Source of the DNA: Aphrocallistes beatrix
Taxonomy: Eukaryota > Porifera > Hexactinellida > Sceptrulophora > Aphrocallistidae
Assembly (NCBI GenBank): GCA_963281255.1
Contig: OY725495.1
Span: forward strand, 3,596,001-3,660,000
Direction of reading: 5' to 3'
DNA length: 64,000 nt
Each line of letters begins with the position of its first letter. The stretch's first letter is position 1. This document shows, in pieces, positions 14,615 to 25,763 of this stretch. The notes below the pieces were generated by a model, which worked only from the letters and a program-made list of their open reading frames with translations, made no database searches and had not been told where the DNA came from. Position numbers and translations under genes: made by a program.

Positions 14615-15812
14615 CTAGGCTAAGAGTTCGTAAGGTATAGGACGGAGGAGCACTGCTTCCTTTCCCTTCATCTTGAAAGTGAATCCCTTCCTCGGACCTT
14701 CAGGCTAAAACGAGAAACAAAATAAAATTTATATTTCAATTCCATATTTCGATGTACAAGAATATTACCTGTCTTTTCATGGGATAAAACTGGCCTGTTT
14801 TCTTATGGAGTTCTTTCTTCTTTTCATTTTCCTTAACACGTCTAAGAAATTTGGAAATTATTCAAGCTACTCAGGTGATATATATATATGAGTATTTATG
14901 CATATAGACTACTCACTGAATGAAATCATCTCTGCACTTGGAGTGCTTGATATGTTCAATACGTATGTTAACTCTCTTGGGAATGATTCGATTACTAGAA
15001 AAGGTATCTCACATAATAACATGTAGGAGAGTTTCCTATAAATATCAGTGGGATAGAGTAGAGTTTGCACTTCATGATTCTAGCATGGCTATGTACCAGC
15101 AATACATCTAGTCCACGAGATACAGTTGCTGCAATCCCATTGGCTACTGTGCTACTACACTTACCCCACTCTCTTATTCACGATCACTCCAACTGCTCGT
15201 TTGGTCACGTTGTAAACTTTACCCGTCTTACCATGGTAACCCTTGTGTGGCATTCCCTTTTGTATCGCAGCATCAGCCTAAATAAGCGCATTATAATAAA
15301 TTGAATCGAAATATTGGTCAATCTATGGCAGGAATGCCAAACTTTGGGGTTCATTAGCAATTGAAAGGGCTTCTAGGGGGGGGCAAATTTTTCTTTTTTC
15401 CAAGCGTATCCCCATACTGTTTTTGAACTTTATTTGTACCCTCAACAGTTAACTCATGCTATTATTAATAATATGTTGAGATATAACATTTATATTTTTC
15501 GGACTGACTCAATGAGAGAACCGGGGTATCCCAGTTTGAATAGCACTGATCTAGATGAAGCGTATCATATTAGTATTGAAGAGAAGTAATGTGTAGTGTG
15601 AGGCTCACCTTGAGGTCTACTATATCTCCTACTTTGTACACCTGCATGTACGTGGATAGATGGAGAACTCCTAGGATAAGAAATTGAATAAATAAAGTAA
15701 TGGAAAAAATTAATAAGGAGGAGGATCTGTGACAAATTAACTGACCATGCTTCTTGAATTTTCTTGAGAACATATAACGAGTTCCTCTTCGCAATCCGTG
15801 TGTCTTACCCAT
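14615..15812 (-). CDS. RPL21: 60S ribosomal protein eL21, six exons
   Basis: Six short exons, most too small to stand out: 15812-15746, 15670-15609, 15277-15165, 14994-14917, 14841-14769 and 14704-14615. Spliced, they give about 160 residues: [81 protein letters not shown] and RPIPYELLA at the end. This is eL21 from end to end with the usual length. Every junction has GT-AG and phases agree. The protein is part of the large ribosomal subunit. A pyrimidine-rich promoter near 15813-15850 would be expected for a ribosomal protein gene, but I see no clear motif. Confidence 0.95.
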
Positions 15813-16314
15813 CTGACTAAACTGATAGCAATCTAACTCTGAAGGAAAAGTTCAAGCCTATTACATAACCTAGAGACATGCCAAATTTTGCATAGAAAGA
15901 CATATTTTTCAGTTTGTTATAAAATTTTACAAATCGTCAAGAGGAAAATTACATTCTAAAATAGTCAATTGTGAGTAAGGAAGCGATTTGGTTCCACACA
16001 AACCCATACGACTCTAAATGTTGAAATCACTCAGTTACATCTACCCTGTCGTGTCGTAAGAAACGCCGCGGGGGGGAAAAAGCATGGAATAAATAAATAT
16101 TCACTATAGCATGCACCGACATGTAGCATAATCTATCATACAAAATTCCTAAATTGATCCTACTGATTTACCTAAAATGAACCTATTAGCCAACGAACTA
16201 GTCAGCATTTCTAAAAGTTTATAAGCTAAAGCAGACTTGAGAGAGAATATCCAAACAGCACGTAACGAGATGGAAAGCATTTAGAGATACCAATGAAGAA
16301 GAATTGATTGTCAG
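15813..16314. other. Intergenic, no gene seen
   Basis: Spacer between RPL21 and the end of EIF3M, containing the run ccgcggggggg near 16066-16076. Nothing else is recognised. Confidence 0.4.
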
Positions 16315-19041
16315 TTAAGATAGTTTGGTTTCGTCTTGGATAGAGAGAAGCGAGTTTTTCCATTGCTCTAAACGAGCATGTAGATATCTCCATTGGTCTA
16401 AATTGAATATGCGTGACGGGACGTGTAGAAACACGACTGTTTCTTCAAGTGAATTGATTCGCGCTTGGCATAAACCAAAATTTACCGCCTGAATAACGAG
16501 CGTATCAATCTGGCTTGTATTTAGGTCCAAAGTACGTGCGATTTGGTCAAAAGTGACAATAGTGGATTTAGCGCCTAAATCCACTAGAGTAAGCAGTTTA
16601 ATTTTGTTCTCAAGTATGCCAGGGTCTAGTTTAAACTCGGCGAGGAGCTTCGGGTGAGAATCTATGAATTTCTTGTAATCAGAGTATTGGTACGTTAGCA
16701 GTATCTGGAAGAGCTGGAAGAGGTGAGGATGGTTGATGGTCTTCTCTTCCTGCAATGGAGGAAGTCTGCTGTACTTGTCCAAGTAGAATTCATCAGGCTT
16801 GTTCAGGACAGTGCTAAACACGGTGCAATATTAATAATTTAACAAGCGCAAAGAAACGGTTGATGTGTAGCTACATATGTAGCTACATGTGTAGCTACAT
16901 GTGTGTCTACACGTGTAGCTACATGTGTAGCTACACGTGTAGCTACACGTGTAGCTACATATGTGTCTACACGTGTAGCTACATGTGTGTCTACACGTGT
17001 AGCTACATGTGTAGCTACATGTGTGTCTACACGTGTAGCTACATGTGTAGCTACATGTGTAGCTACACGTGTAGCTACATGTGTGTCTACACGTGTGTCT
17101 ACACGTGTAGCTACATGTGTAGCTACATGTGTAGCTACATGTGTAGCTACATGTGTAGCTACATGTGTAGCTACATGTGTAGCTACACGTGTAGCTACAT
17201 GTGTGTCTACACGTGTAGCTACACGTGTGTCTACACGTGTAGCTACACGTGTAGCTACACGTGTAGCTACACGTGTAGCTACATGTGTAGCTACATGTGT
17301 AGCTACATGTGTAGCTACATGTGTAGCTACATGTGTAGCTACATGTGTGTCTACACGTGTAGCTACACGTGTGTCTACACGTGTAGCTACATGTGTAGCT
17401 ACATGTGTAGCTACATGTGTAGCTACACGTGTAGCTACATGTGTGTCTACACGTGTAGCTACACGTGTGTCTACACGTGTAGCTACACGTGTAGCTACAT
17501 GTGTAGCTACATGTGTAGCTACACGTGTAGCTACATGTGTGTCTACACGTGTAGCTACACGTGTGTCTACACGTGTAGCTACACGTGTAGCTACATGTGT
17601 AGCTACATGTGTAGCTACATGTGTAGCTACATGTGTGTCTACACGTGTAGCTACGTGTGTCTACACGTGTAGCTACATGTGTAGCTACATGTGTAGCTAC
17701 ACGTGTAGCTACATGTGTGTCTACACGTGTAGCTACACGTGTGTCTACACGTGTAGCTACACGTGTAGCTACATGTGTAGCTACACGTGTAGCTACATGT
17801 GTGTCTACACGTGTAGCTACACGTGTGTCTACACGTGTAGCTACACGTGTAGCTACATGTGTAGCTACATGTGTAGCTACACGTGTAGCTACATGTGTGT
17901 CTACACGTGTAGCTACATGTGTGTCTACACGTGTAGCTACATGTGTGTCTACACGTGTAGCTACACGTGTAGCTACATGTGTGTCTACACGTGTAGCTAC
18001 TTACATGTAATTATGGCTGTAAAGGATATAATTTTGAATCCTTCGCAAAAAAAGTCACGAATTCATATATTTATGTCCATTTTTGTAACTAAACCCACCA
18101 TATGAGTTCTACAGCTGGCTCCTTGACCCTAGTGGGAGGAAAGGACGCGTTGATCTCAACTAGAACCTCCAACACTTCCTTATCTCTCCCTGAAGCCTTC
18201 ATCACCTCCTTCACTGCTAGTAACAGATCATACTTTTCTCTGTCCACTTTCAGACCCCAATGCACACTCCAGCGCTTCAGAGCGGGAACGGTGAGCCAGG
18301 AGAGACGGGAGAACTCCTTGTGACGGAGGGATAGGTCGAGGTAGGTACGCAGGAGCTGTGCCCTCCCTTTGTCAGACTCGTGAAGAGATAAGTAAAACAT
18401 TTCTGAAAATGGTAAAAATAAAAGTTAGGGGGAAATGATTTTAAAATAATTATACATTTTATGTTTGTATGAAGTACAGATAATGTTCGGGGAGTGTTGA
18501 TAATGAGTGTAGGCTGATCAATTTAAAACTATAAAGGGAAAACATCTTCCAACTCACAGTATCAAACGCAAAATAATCATTTTTAAAAGGACGAGGAGAC
18601 GAATGGACACGAAATGTTGGCCGGCCGCACAGCGAATTCATCCATATGATTTAATGAGGAGATAATATTAATGTTAATAAACTTACCTAAATATTCTAGT
18701 CTCACAAGCACATCTCCCTTGGAACTCTCCGTCTGGAATCCTTGACACAAGACATTGAAGAACTCAGTGCGGTTAGAGCTGGAGATTGAGTCGCAACAAG
18801 AGAGAAGGTTATAGAGAACAGAGTCGATCTTCGCTCTTTCTTTCAGCTTAAATATCCCTGGTATGTGCTGGAATATCTCCAGTAGAACAGGGTAGAAGTC
18901 CGGTTTCCCGTGAGAGAGTGAAGTTTTGAAAGTGACGCCCAAGAGGGAAGAGATGTTCTCCCTGAGGTGGTTGAGCTGTTCATTGACAGTTACTTTTTCA
19001 GATATGAAGACTGGGGCTATTATCGTGACTGTATCGCTCAT
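16315..19041 (-). CDS. EIF3M: Translation initiation factor eIF3 subunit M, three exons
   Basis: Exons 19041-18687, 18402-18099 and 16813-16315 give about 386 residues. The first two-thirds are helical-repeat sequence. The C-terminal exon carries the PCI domain (KIKLLTLVDLGAKSTIVTF, DLNTSQIDTLVIQAVNFGLC, FNLDQWRYLHARLEQWKNSL), which matches eIF3m strand for strand, including the W-K-NSLL end. The subunit belongs to the eIF3 complex that recruits the 40S ribosome. Intron 1 is phase 1 and intron 2 uses ATATG/GTGGGT with acceptor TTTAG. Intron 2 (1.3 kb) is almost entirely a 12-bp palindromic satellite, so this pre-mRNA would contain a long self-complementary RNA. Confidence 0.85.
16865..18009. 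repeat. 12-bp palindromic satellite array, about 95 units
   Basis: Units are GTGTAGCTACAC (a perfect 12-bp palindrome), GTGTAGCTACAT and GTGTGTCTACAC, mixed in recurrent higher-order strings. The third unit is not palindromic and is always in the same orientation, so the array is directional. The length of 12 is a multiple of three and no unit has a stop in two frames, giving long CSYM/TRVA-type open frames that are not genes. It sits in intron 2 of EIF3M. Confidence 0.95.
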
Positions 19042-19757
19042 ACTATTCAGAACTTACAACGTGTGTAGAGTGCTGTGCATCGAGAAAGCTAGTGCAATTA
19101 TAGACTGTGGTCATTTTAATGCAAATTACGTACGATGTGATCAATATCGCTATGTCTTATCTTCCAACAAAAGGCGCCGAGTTTAATACATTTTTTTGCG
19201 AGTTGTGGAGCTTACGGATATATTTGTGTTAGCACCGAGTACTTACAACTAAGCACCTAGGGGAGGTCCAGGGGGTGGCATCAGGGGCCTTTGCCCCGAG
19301 TTTGATTCTGCGGCCCCGGATTTGTTGGGCAGACCTGTTGCGTGGTATTCTGAGGCACCGTGGTATTTTGAGGCACTAGTCAAATTAACCACGCAAGATG
19401 AATATCCATGGTTAATTTGACTAGTGCCTCAGAATACCACGCAACAGACCTAAGCCAAATCATAGTAAGGGCCCCGGATTTTTTTTCTTTGGCTCCGCCT
19501 CGCCCTGGGCCGCCCCTGTAACCACCCAAGCACTCTTTTCTGTTCAAAGTTACAGCACAAATAAAAAAATATTTGGAAATTTGAAGACATTATTGCTACG
19601 AAGTATCTAACATTATCTATTTTATCCTTCTAGTTCCAATACAATTGCACTAAATCTGTAGTAAAGAATGCTATTAAAAGCGATAACTTGCCCCTTCCTT
19701 CAAAAATAAAAGCTGCTTATTCTATACACCACTTAATGCGATACAGAATTACTTGCT
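19042..19757. other. Intergenic with repeat-derived GC-rich DNA
   Basis: Contains the foldback at 19337-19445 embedded in a GC-rich repeat-like block (about 19255-19515, ggggcctttgccccg ... ccctgggccgcccctg). It resembles a decayed hAT-type element, but its borders are unclear. Confidence 0.4.
19337..19445. mobile_element. Short foldback element, 6-7-bp duplication (C)AGACCT
   Basis: GTTGCGTGGTATTCTGAGGC on the left matches its complement at the right end. The arms cover almost the whole 109 bp, and part of the left arm is duplicated. AGACCT flanks both ends (19331-19336, 19446-19451). Confidence 0.7.
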
Positions 19758-20741
19758 CTACATAACTAACTTGCGTTTATCAGTACCCATGGTCTTCCGA
19801 TTGTATGTCCACATGTACTCCCCGAACTTGGTGTCGAACGTACCCTTCTGTACCCACTTCGGTCTCAGTGTGAATCTTGGGCCCAACTCTTGGAGAGAGA
19901 CCTTCTTTTTGTTCCGGAATATATAGCGGTGTCTCCGGAAGAATATGTAATCCCTCTGACAATGGAATGTCACTACTTGTCTGCCGGTGAAATCTGGCTT
20001 CTGTGGGAATAGAGCGGCGAATACTCTCCCTATCGTGTGGCCCAGCCTGGTGGTGAAGTTGTTCAGAATCAGTTCTGGGTAGTGCGGAGTAGAGCGACCG
20101 TGCCCGCGGATTTTGACGCCTCTTCGGAAGCTAGATAGTTTGAAGAAGGTGGTAGGGCCAGAGGGTAGATGGCAGAGTAGAAGTCCATTGGGGATATTCC
20201 TATCCTCGTTGATTACGATCAAACACGAGAATTCTAAACGCACCAGTTCTTTCACTATCCTTTTCAAGTGTAGCACACGACGTTTAACAGTCACGGAGTT
20301 AGGAATACAATTCTTAAGTTCCCTAGCCAATCGGACACTATTCCCACAGGGTCTGAATCTCGTGGTGATGAGCACTTTAGGCGGGACATCCCCGCTGAAG
20401 TAAGAGGAGAGTTCATCTGTCTCTAAATCCCTCTCGACCTCTTCATCTCCCGTCTGTACGGTCGTCTCATCGGGTACACAGGTACTCTCCAGGGTCCGGG
20501 GTTCCTGTTTGGGGTACTTCTCCTCCCCAAATTCTCTCCTCAGCGCTCTGAGCTTACTCCGGCCTGACCGTTTGAGCTTGCGTTTAGATGCGGCGTATTT
20601 CTGGTAGAGAGCAGACTTCTTCTGTTTGTTCTTGATCATGCTGTACATGCTACGGAGCTGGTGCTCACTGTCTGTCACTTGGGATTGCTCAGGGCGGGAC
20701 CGGGTATCTGAGGGCGCCAATTCTTCCCACATGCTAACCAA
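19758..20741 (-). CDS. RPF1: Ribosome production factor 1 (Brix domain)
   Basis: An intronless 327-residue frame. The N-terminal third is basic (KNKQKKSALYQKYAASKRKL). From residue ~120 comes the Brix domain: PPKVLITTRFRPCGNS, LVRLEFSCLIVINEDRNIPN, LLLCHLPSGPTTFFKLSSF, PELILNNFTTRLGHTIGR and FHCQRDYIFFRRHRYIF, ending with LGPRFTLRPKWVQKGTFD. This is the RPF1 signature as against BRX1, RPF2, IMP4 or PPAN. RPF1 binds pre-60S particles in the nucleolus and is needed for 27S/ITS2 pre-rRNA processing. The length is near normal (vertebrate about 350). Together with RPL21 and EIF3M it makes a local run of translation genes, probably by chance. Confidence 0.93.
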   Translation of the reverse strand: MVSMWEELAPSDTRSRPEQSQVTDSEHQLRSMYSMIKNKQKKSALYQKYAASKRKLKRSGRSKLRALRREFGEEKYPKQEPRTLESTCVPDETTVQTGDEEVERDLETDELSSYFSGDVPPKVLITTRFRPCGNSVRLARELKNCIPNSVTVKRRVLHLKRIVKELVRLEFSCLIVINEDRNIPNGLLLCHLPSGPTTFFKLSSFRRGVKIRGHGRSTPHYPELILNNFTTRLGHTIGRVFAALFPQKPDFTGRQVVTFHCQRDYIFFRRHRYIFRNKKKVSLQELGPRFTLRPKWVQKGTFDTKFGEYMWTYNRKTMGTDKRKLVM

Positions 20742-20792
20742 TCATATTCAACCACAATTAATATAGGATCTTCAGATAAATCCCATTGAACC

Positions 20793-20982
20793 AAGGGAGT
20801 ATCTAGGAGCGAGAGACGCTCCTTTAGGCTATGATTTTAAGCCTCAAAGTGTTTAGGAGCGTGAAAATCCAGAATAATTTACCCCAATTTACCCTATATT
20901 AAGTGTTATTTATCGATTTAGGCGTATTAAAATTTATGGTTTGAGATGAGGAGTATATCTCTGGAGGGCTGTATAAAACCCC
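20793..20982. mobile_element. Dispersed MITE (family shared with 41333-41518)
   Basis: About 190 bp from ccaagggagtatctagga to ctggagggctgtataaaacc aligns end to end, in the opposite orientation, with 41333-41518. Shared blocks include ACGCTCCTTTAGG and GTTATTTATCGATTTAGGCG. It has no coding capacity. Confidence 0.7.
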
Positions 20983-21343
20983 GCGATAGAACTAACCCCA
21001 CCACATAGATAAAACTCTTTTGTCAGTTGACAAATGCTAATAAACTCATAAAAAAACACTACAACCACTTTACGCGAGGAATAGATGTTTGCTTGTGTCA
21101 GAGAGAAACTGTGGTCAATCTATGCTATTTATTAGCAGAACTAACTTAATAATAAATGAATGTATCGACTTATCAAGGATAATTCTATTTAAAATAACTG
21201 AATTAGACTTTACTGACACACATAAATCTGTAGAGAATAGAGAATGCATGAGAAGAGGAATAAGTGATTATCTGAACGTGGCCACTAGACACAAACAATG
21301 AACACACACATAAATAAAAACATTCATCACAGCGTTACCTCTG

Positions 21344-21904
21344 TTAATAGTAATCTAACATCCGGTCACCCAAACCGTACCCTGACAGCAGGTTGTCCGG
21401 CCGTAACGAGGAGCCAAGAGCACCTGTACCCGCACGGCCTAGCTCCACCCGGTCTAGCAAAGTCTGGTAGCGACGAGTGATGAAATCAACGTCGTCCTTC
21501 AAACGTTTGTTTTCCCCCTCAACTGTTTTCGCCTCGTTCCTGTACCGATCTAACTTCTGATGGAGAATGGAGATGTGATCCATCAAGGCACGGATATCAG
21601 GCGCGTCCGTGTCGAGAGGTTTCTTCCCTTTCGATCCTTTCGCGAGGGGTCTGGACATCCGATCACCAGCTCCTAGCTTCTCTTCAATCTTCTTAATCAT
21701 CTGAAGTTTCTTCTTCATCTCTTGGTCGGTCTTGTAGAGGAGAGCTGCTTTTCCTCCTTTCGCCCCTTTCCCTCCCTTCCCTCCCTTCTTCCCCTTCCCT
21801 TCATCTATCAGGTCCTTCCACATCTTACGGCGCTCACTCCGAGTCCGCAGCACTTCTCTGACGGCAGGCGAGACCTCAGAAATAATATTTATAAGTTTAG
21901 ACAT
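21344..21904 (-). CDS. Lysine/glycine-rich protein with C-terminal coiled coil, unidentified
   Basis: An intronless 186-residue frame from ATG 21904. After MSKLINIISEVSPAVREVL comes a low-complexity GKGKKGGKGGKGAKGGK tract (residues ~35-53), then a long charged helix (DIRALMDHISILHQKLDRYR ... DDVDFITRRYQTLLDRVELG, ~105-160) that should be a coiled coil, and a glycine-rich tail ending DRMLDYY. I do not recognise the family. The helix and length would suit a small cytoskeletal or ciliary component, but this is not shown. The coding sequence is GC-richer than its surroundings, which supports a real gene. It lies 0.5 kb downstream of another coiled-coil gene on the same strand and could be part of the same locus. 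Confidence 0.55.
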   Translation of the reverse strand: MSKLINIISEVSPAVREVLRTRSERRKMWKDLIDEGKGKKGGKGGKGAKGGKAALLYKTDQEMKKKLQMIKKIEEKLGAGDRMSRPLAKGSKGKKPLDTDAPDIRALMDHISILHQKLDRYRNEAKTVEGENKRLKDDVDFITRRYQTLLDRVELGRAGTGALGSSLRPDNLLSGYGLGDRMLDYY

Positions 21905-22369
21905 TTTGTGCGGGAATTCATATAGGTTTGGGCATAACCTTCTGTATATAGTATATACAGTAGGCTATGGTTTGGGGAATTTACTAAATAAAAAGGTCCC
22001 ATTGCAACGAAGGGTTTTAATATCAAGATTCGTGACTCCTAGCAAATGAACTTTATCATTGTAGACACGATTGGGTGACATCCACCTCACTGATGGCTCA
22101 GGAAATTTTAGAATTTAGGCGATCAGTAACTATGCGCGCGGTTTCTAGAATTTTTTCGATGGTGGTTTGCAACATTCGCAAGATTCCAGCCGTCTCGGTT
22201 AATCGAGACACAGTTTAGAACTGAAATATGAATGAAGTATAATTGTTTATTCGAGAGAGAGGATTATTAGTTTAAGTAATTTCAGAAATGAATCGGATAA
22301 GCAGGAGATCAATCGTAGAATGCAGCACCACATGTTTGTATATGATTATTTCGCTAAGAAAACCGTTAA

Positions 22370-23740
22370 CTAAGTCGGATGTAAATAATTTTCCGCAGAT
22401 ATCGCCACATAACAATTGCCTTTTGGATTATTAATTAAAACCTTTTCATAATCGGAGTTATCTGAAGAAAGATAATCTGCTGAATCGCTATCATCGGGCC
22501 CTTCATCCGCCCCCATCCCCAGCTCTGAGAAGAGATCGGGTTGTCCCTGTCCGTACTCGGAGAACTTGTTCTTGAGAGAGTGGTTCTCTATCGCCAGCTG
22601 TCTAGCTCTCAGCTCCAGCTTCTTCCTCGTGCCTTCATCCTCGTCCAATCGTCTCTGATAGATCTCTTCGAGGTCGTGGTACGCACTCCCCCACTTGTTG
22701 TTAGCTTGATACAGCTGTTCATTCTGAGTGAGAATTCCTATAGTACAACACTGTCGTCATGATGTAGTACATAGATTTGAATACAAAGAGTATAGAATAA
22801 ATAATTGGGAATTACAATAGAAAATACAGTCGACTCTGCTTAATAGGGTCACTGTTTAATCGGGTCAACCCCTTAATCGGGCCACTTTTGATAGGACCGA
22901 AAAGCTCTCACAAATAGAGGCTAATACAAAATATTTTCGGTTAATAGGGTTCTCCGCTTAATCAGGGCAAAATGTCCTTTTACCGATGTGACCCTATTAA
23001 GCGGAGTCGACTGTAATTAAAATGTATAAACTAAATGAAATGAGAATCTATCAACTGCAAGAAACAATGGAATGTGTACTCGGATATAAGAACACTGCTG
23101 TCAACACCCACCTTTAAGATCAGTAATGATGTCATCTCCCTTGCGGGACTTATCCTTTCCGGTCTTGAGACTATCCACCTCAAGCTCCAGGGCCTTGGCC
23201 TTCTTCTCTAGGTGCTGATTCTCCTTCGACAGCACCTGTGCCTTGTACTGCCTCTTCGAGTCCTCAGTTACTGCGTGACTCATCAGATCTCCGAACCTAT
23301 CCTATTTACAATGCACCCACTCAGTAAAAAACAAACAAACAAACAAACAAACAAACAAACAAACAAACAAACAAACAAACAAAGCAAATCAATAAAAACT
23401 AACGGTCAAGAACCTGAAGGTCTTCCAGTTCCCTCTTGATCTTCTCCGCATGTTTGAGGTACCCCTTCGCCTTCATTGGGTGGTCCAGCACTGCCTGGGG
23501 TATCGCGGCGCCTCTGGCGGGATAGCGGAAGTCTGAGACGGATTGAGGGGAGACAGGGGAGTCTAGGGCCTGAGGGGGTGGCTCAAATCCACGTGGTGGT
23601 CCTACTACTACCTGAGCGGATTTGTCTGCGAAATTTAGTGGATTTGTAGAAGGAATTTTTCCCATCATCATCGGTTCTGAGCGTTTTTGGCGTATTTCTG
23701 CATAGTCGTCATCTCCTCTCAGCGCTTTGGGAAGTGACAT
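22370..23740 (-). CDS. Coiled-coil protein with acidic tail, three or more exons, unidentified
   Basis: Exons about 23740-23414 (or 23404), 23301-23112 and 22737-22370. The first exon encodes a proline-rich head (MSLPKALRGDDDY ... PPRGFEPPPQALDSPVSP) and a helix (KAKGYLKHAEKIKRELEDLQ). The middle exon encodes a coiled coil (RQYKAQVLSKENQHLEKKAK). The last adds ILTQNEQLYQANNKWGSAYH and RQLAIENHSLKNKFSEYGQG, then an acidic tail (GADEGPDDSDSADYLSSDN). The middle-to-last junction is clean (AAAG/GTGGGT, TATAG/GA). The first junction is ambiguous, and the best reading is CTTCAG/GTTCTT joined to AATAG/GATAGG. An upstream exon beyond 23740 is possible. The layout resembles a scaffolding or adaptor protein, and I cannot name it. 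Confidence 0.6.
22827..23013. mobile_element. pogo/Tigger-like MITE, TA duplication
   Basis: Same TIR family as 13187-13493 (CAGTCGACTCTGCTTAATAG at the left, its complement at the right), flanked by TA and 187 bp long. It is in an intron of the unidentified coiled-coil gene. Confidence 0.8.
23330..23385. repeat. (CAAA)n microsatellite
   Basis: About 13 copies of ACAA/CAAA in an intron of the coiled-coil gene. Confidence 0.9.
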
Positions 23741-24445
23741 CGGGTTGCTGTCTATACAAGCTGAACCATGGATGTGTCGATTATATAAACAAAGCAAGCA
23801 CTTACTAGGAAGTATTTCCTACGCAAATTGTATTATCTGGATTGAGTTATGGTGAAATCTGATAAAATAACACAGAGATGATGGCTCAAGCATATTTAGT
23901 GTATTAACTCTATGGGCATGCATTTTAAACTGAGAGTATGAAAAACAATAGCCTAGCTACTCAAATACCGATGTCCCCGAATAGTAACCGGGGAGATTAT
24001 TAATTGTTAGTCCTATTTAACACCTGATGATAGATTATTATTTCAGATATAAGATACTTTTCAATGAATACTCGTATAACCGCAAAAGTGATTAGATAAA
24101 TTGTAAGAGGGAATAAATTGCTGTAAAACTTTATTCTAAGGAGTAGCAAAACAATCTTTAGCACCCTCTTTAGGGGGGGGGGGCGATCATTCAAGGGTCG
24201 ACTGCTATTTGAGTACGATATACAGTGGATATTGGATATAGTGATAGTGCTGGGGACCGGAAATTTTTGGCCATCGACTGGGGCACCTCAAACCCAACAA
24301 ACTTATCACTACTACGTATATCCAAATTCTAATATACACTTACAATTCCCCAAGCATTTTATCGCAAAAATCGTGTAAACCATGATTTAATAACTACCAC
24401 AACTATAAGACTGCACAACATATCCGCTAACTACAGAAGAAGATC
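23741..24445. other. Intergenic between the coiled-coil gene and PSMB2
   Basis: AT-rich, with a G run at 24173-24182. No gene is recognised. Confidence 0.35.
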
Positions 24446-25763
24446 TCAGTTGTCCATGAGAGCGAGGCCGTCTGGCGGTAGACTCGGGTCGTCTCGACTT
24501 ATGACGTCACTGGTCATCACCACGCTGGTGCTGACCCCTGCCTTGGTGATGAGGTGGACGTTGAAGCTGGACAGGTTCAGTACCAGGCGCTTGTTGATCT
24601 CCCGGATGCACTGGTTGAGCAGGTCTCTGCTCTGCTCGGGCGACTGTGAGGGGGAGTACTTCCTGTCCAGAGTGCTCAGTGAGAAGTAGGACCCGTACCC
24701 GTGAGCTCCGAACGGGACCTATAAAAGCCAACCTGGTTCCATAAAATGGACTTTTAATTATTTCAGTTATTAATGCACTTTTGCAGATAACTCTTCGATT
24801 CAAATCTGCACTGAAAAAATTAAATGAATCGGTTGAAAAAGTCAAAAGTTTGCAATTTTAGGAAAGGCCATCCTTAAGCGAAGCAGACAAGATATTTGAT
24901 ATCTTTGTCAACAGACACAACCTATGTGATATGATATCACATTGCATAGGCATAGCAGCTCCTAGGACACAGGCATGCAAAAAAATCATTTTCGTATTGA
25001 TGGGGAATATCTACTGCAGGAAAAAGGCGGGACATAAGTAGTATTTTAGCGGGACATAGCGTATTTGTATTGGTCGTATACATTGAAAAGTGTGACAATT
25101 CCACTTTTGTGAACGTTTTCGCGGGACATTACTTTCAACATATGTCCGAAAAAGCGGGACGTCCCGTCAATTACGGGACAGTTGGCAAGTATGTAATAGT
25201 CTCAATTGATTATTGCAATAATTTTAACACTGAAATCAATAGCTTATAACGAATATGAATAGGGGGACCTGATCGCTCTTTTTGTCCTGCACAGTTTTTT
25301 TTGGAAATTCGGGAATTGTCCAGGTTTTGTCCATTTTTTTATGTCCAAGCTAAATATTCTGACGGTGTAGAACTACAAGACTGACCTTAGCCTTGGTGCC
25401 CAGATAGTCCAGGTAGTACAGCTCACCCTCTCCTCCCTCATCCACGCCCCCGATCAGCACATTCACAGCGTACGGGTGTCTGCTGCGTATGGCCTTAGCC
25501 AGTCTGTACCGTACGAAGTCCGCCACCTGTGCCACATTCAGTCCGTACTCGAACTTCATACTGTGCAGCTTGAACTGCTTGGTGAGGAACTCCCCGAAAT
25601 GTGTGTTGTCCCCTGGCTCCCCTACCAGCACCATGGCACAAGTAGGCGTCAGTTGGTACATCTTGTTCACGTCCCCTTTCATCAGGAGGACACTACGACC
25701 TCCTGTCCGGTCTGCGGCGAGGAGTACGTGATCCTTGCCTGCTATTCCTATCAGACATTCCAT
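24446..25763 (-). CDS. PSMB2: Proteasome subunit beta type-2 (beta4), two exons
   Basis: Exons 25763-25386 and 24718-24446 joined in phase 0 (GCTAAG/GTCAGT, TTATAG/GTC) give about 217 residues. The product starts MECLIGIAGKDHVLLAADR, like PSMB2, without a propeptide or catalytic Thr1. Further family marks are MVLVGEPGDNTHFGEFL, HPYAVNVLIGGVDEG, LYYLDYLGTKAKVPFGAHGY and NLSNFNVHLITKAG. It is a structural, non-catalytic ring subunit of the 20S core. The C-terminus (PPDGLALMDN) is slightly longer than in vertebrates. Confidence 0.93.
24985..25195. repeat. Possible decayed hAT-like element in the PSMB2 intron
   Basis: Repeated GCGGGACAT words and the end cgtcccgtcaattacggg followed by acagttggcaagta look like a hAT end read inwards (TACTTGCCAACTGTCCCG). 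The left end is not clear. Confidence 0.3.

Noticed and set aside
16865-18009. CRISPR array
   Set aside because: The units are contiguous with no unique spacers, and this is a eukaryotic intron.
16860-18105. Very long open frames (up to 400 codons) of CSYM- or ATRV-type repeats
   Set aside because: They arise from a 12-bp stop-free satellite inside the EIF3M intron. They contain only the repeat, all frames behave alike, and there is no domain.
24450-24845. Frames opposite and beside PSMB2 exon 2
   Set aside because: They are shadows of the real exon in other frames.
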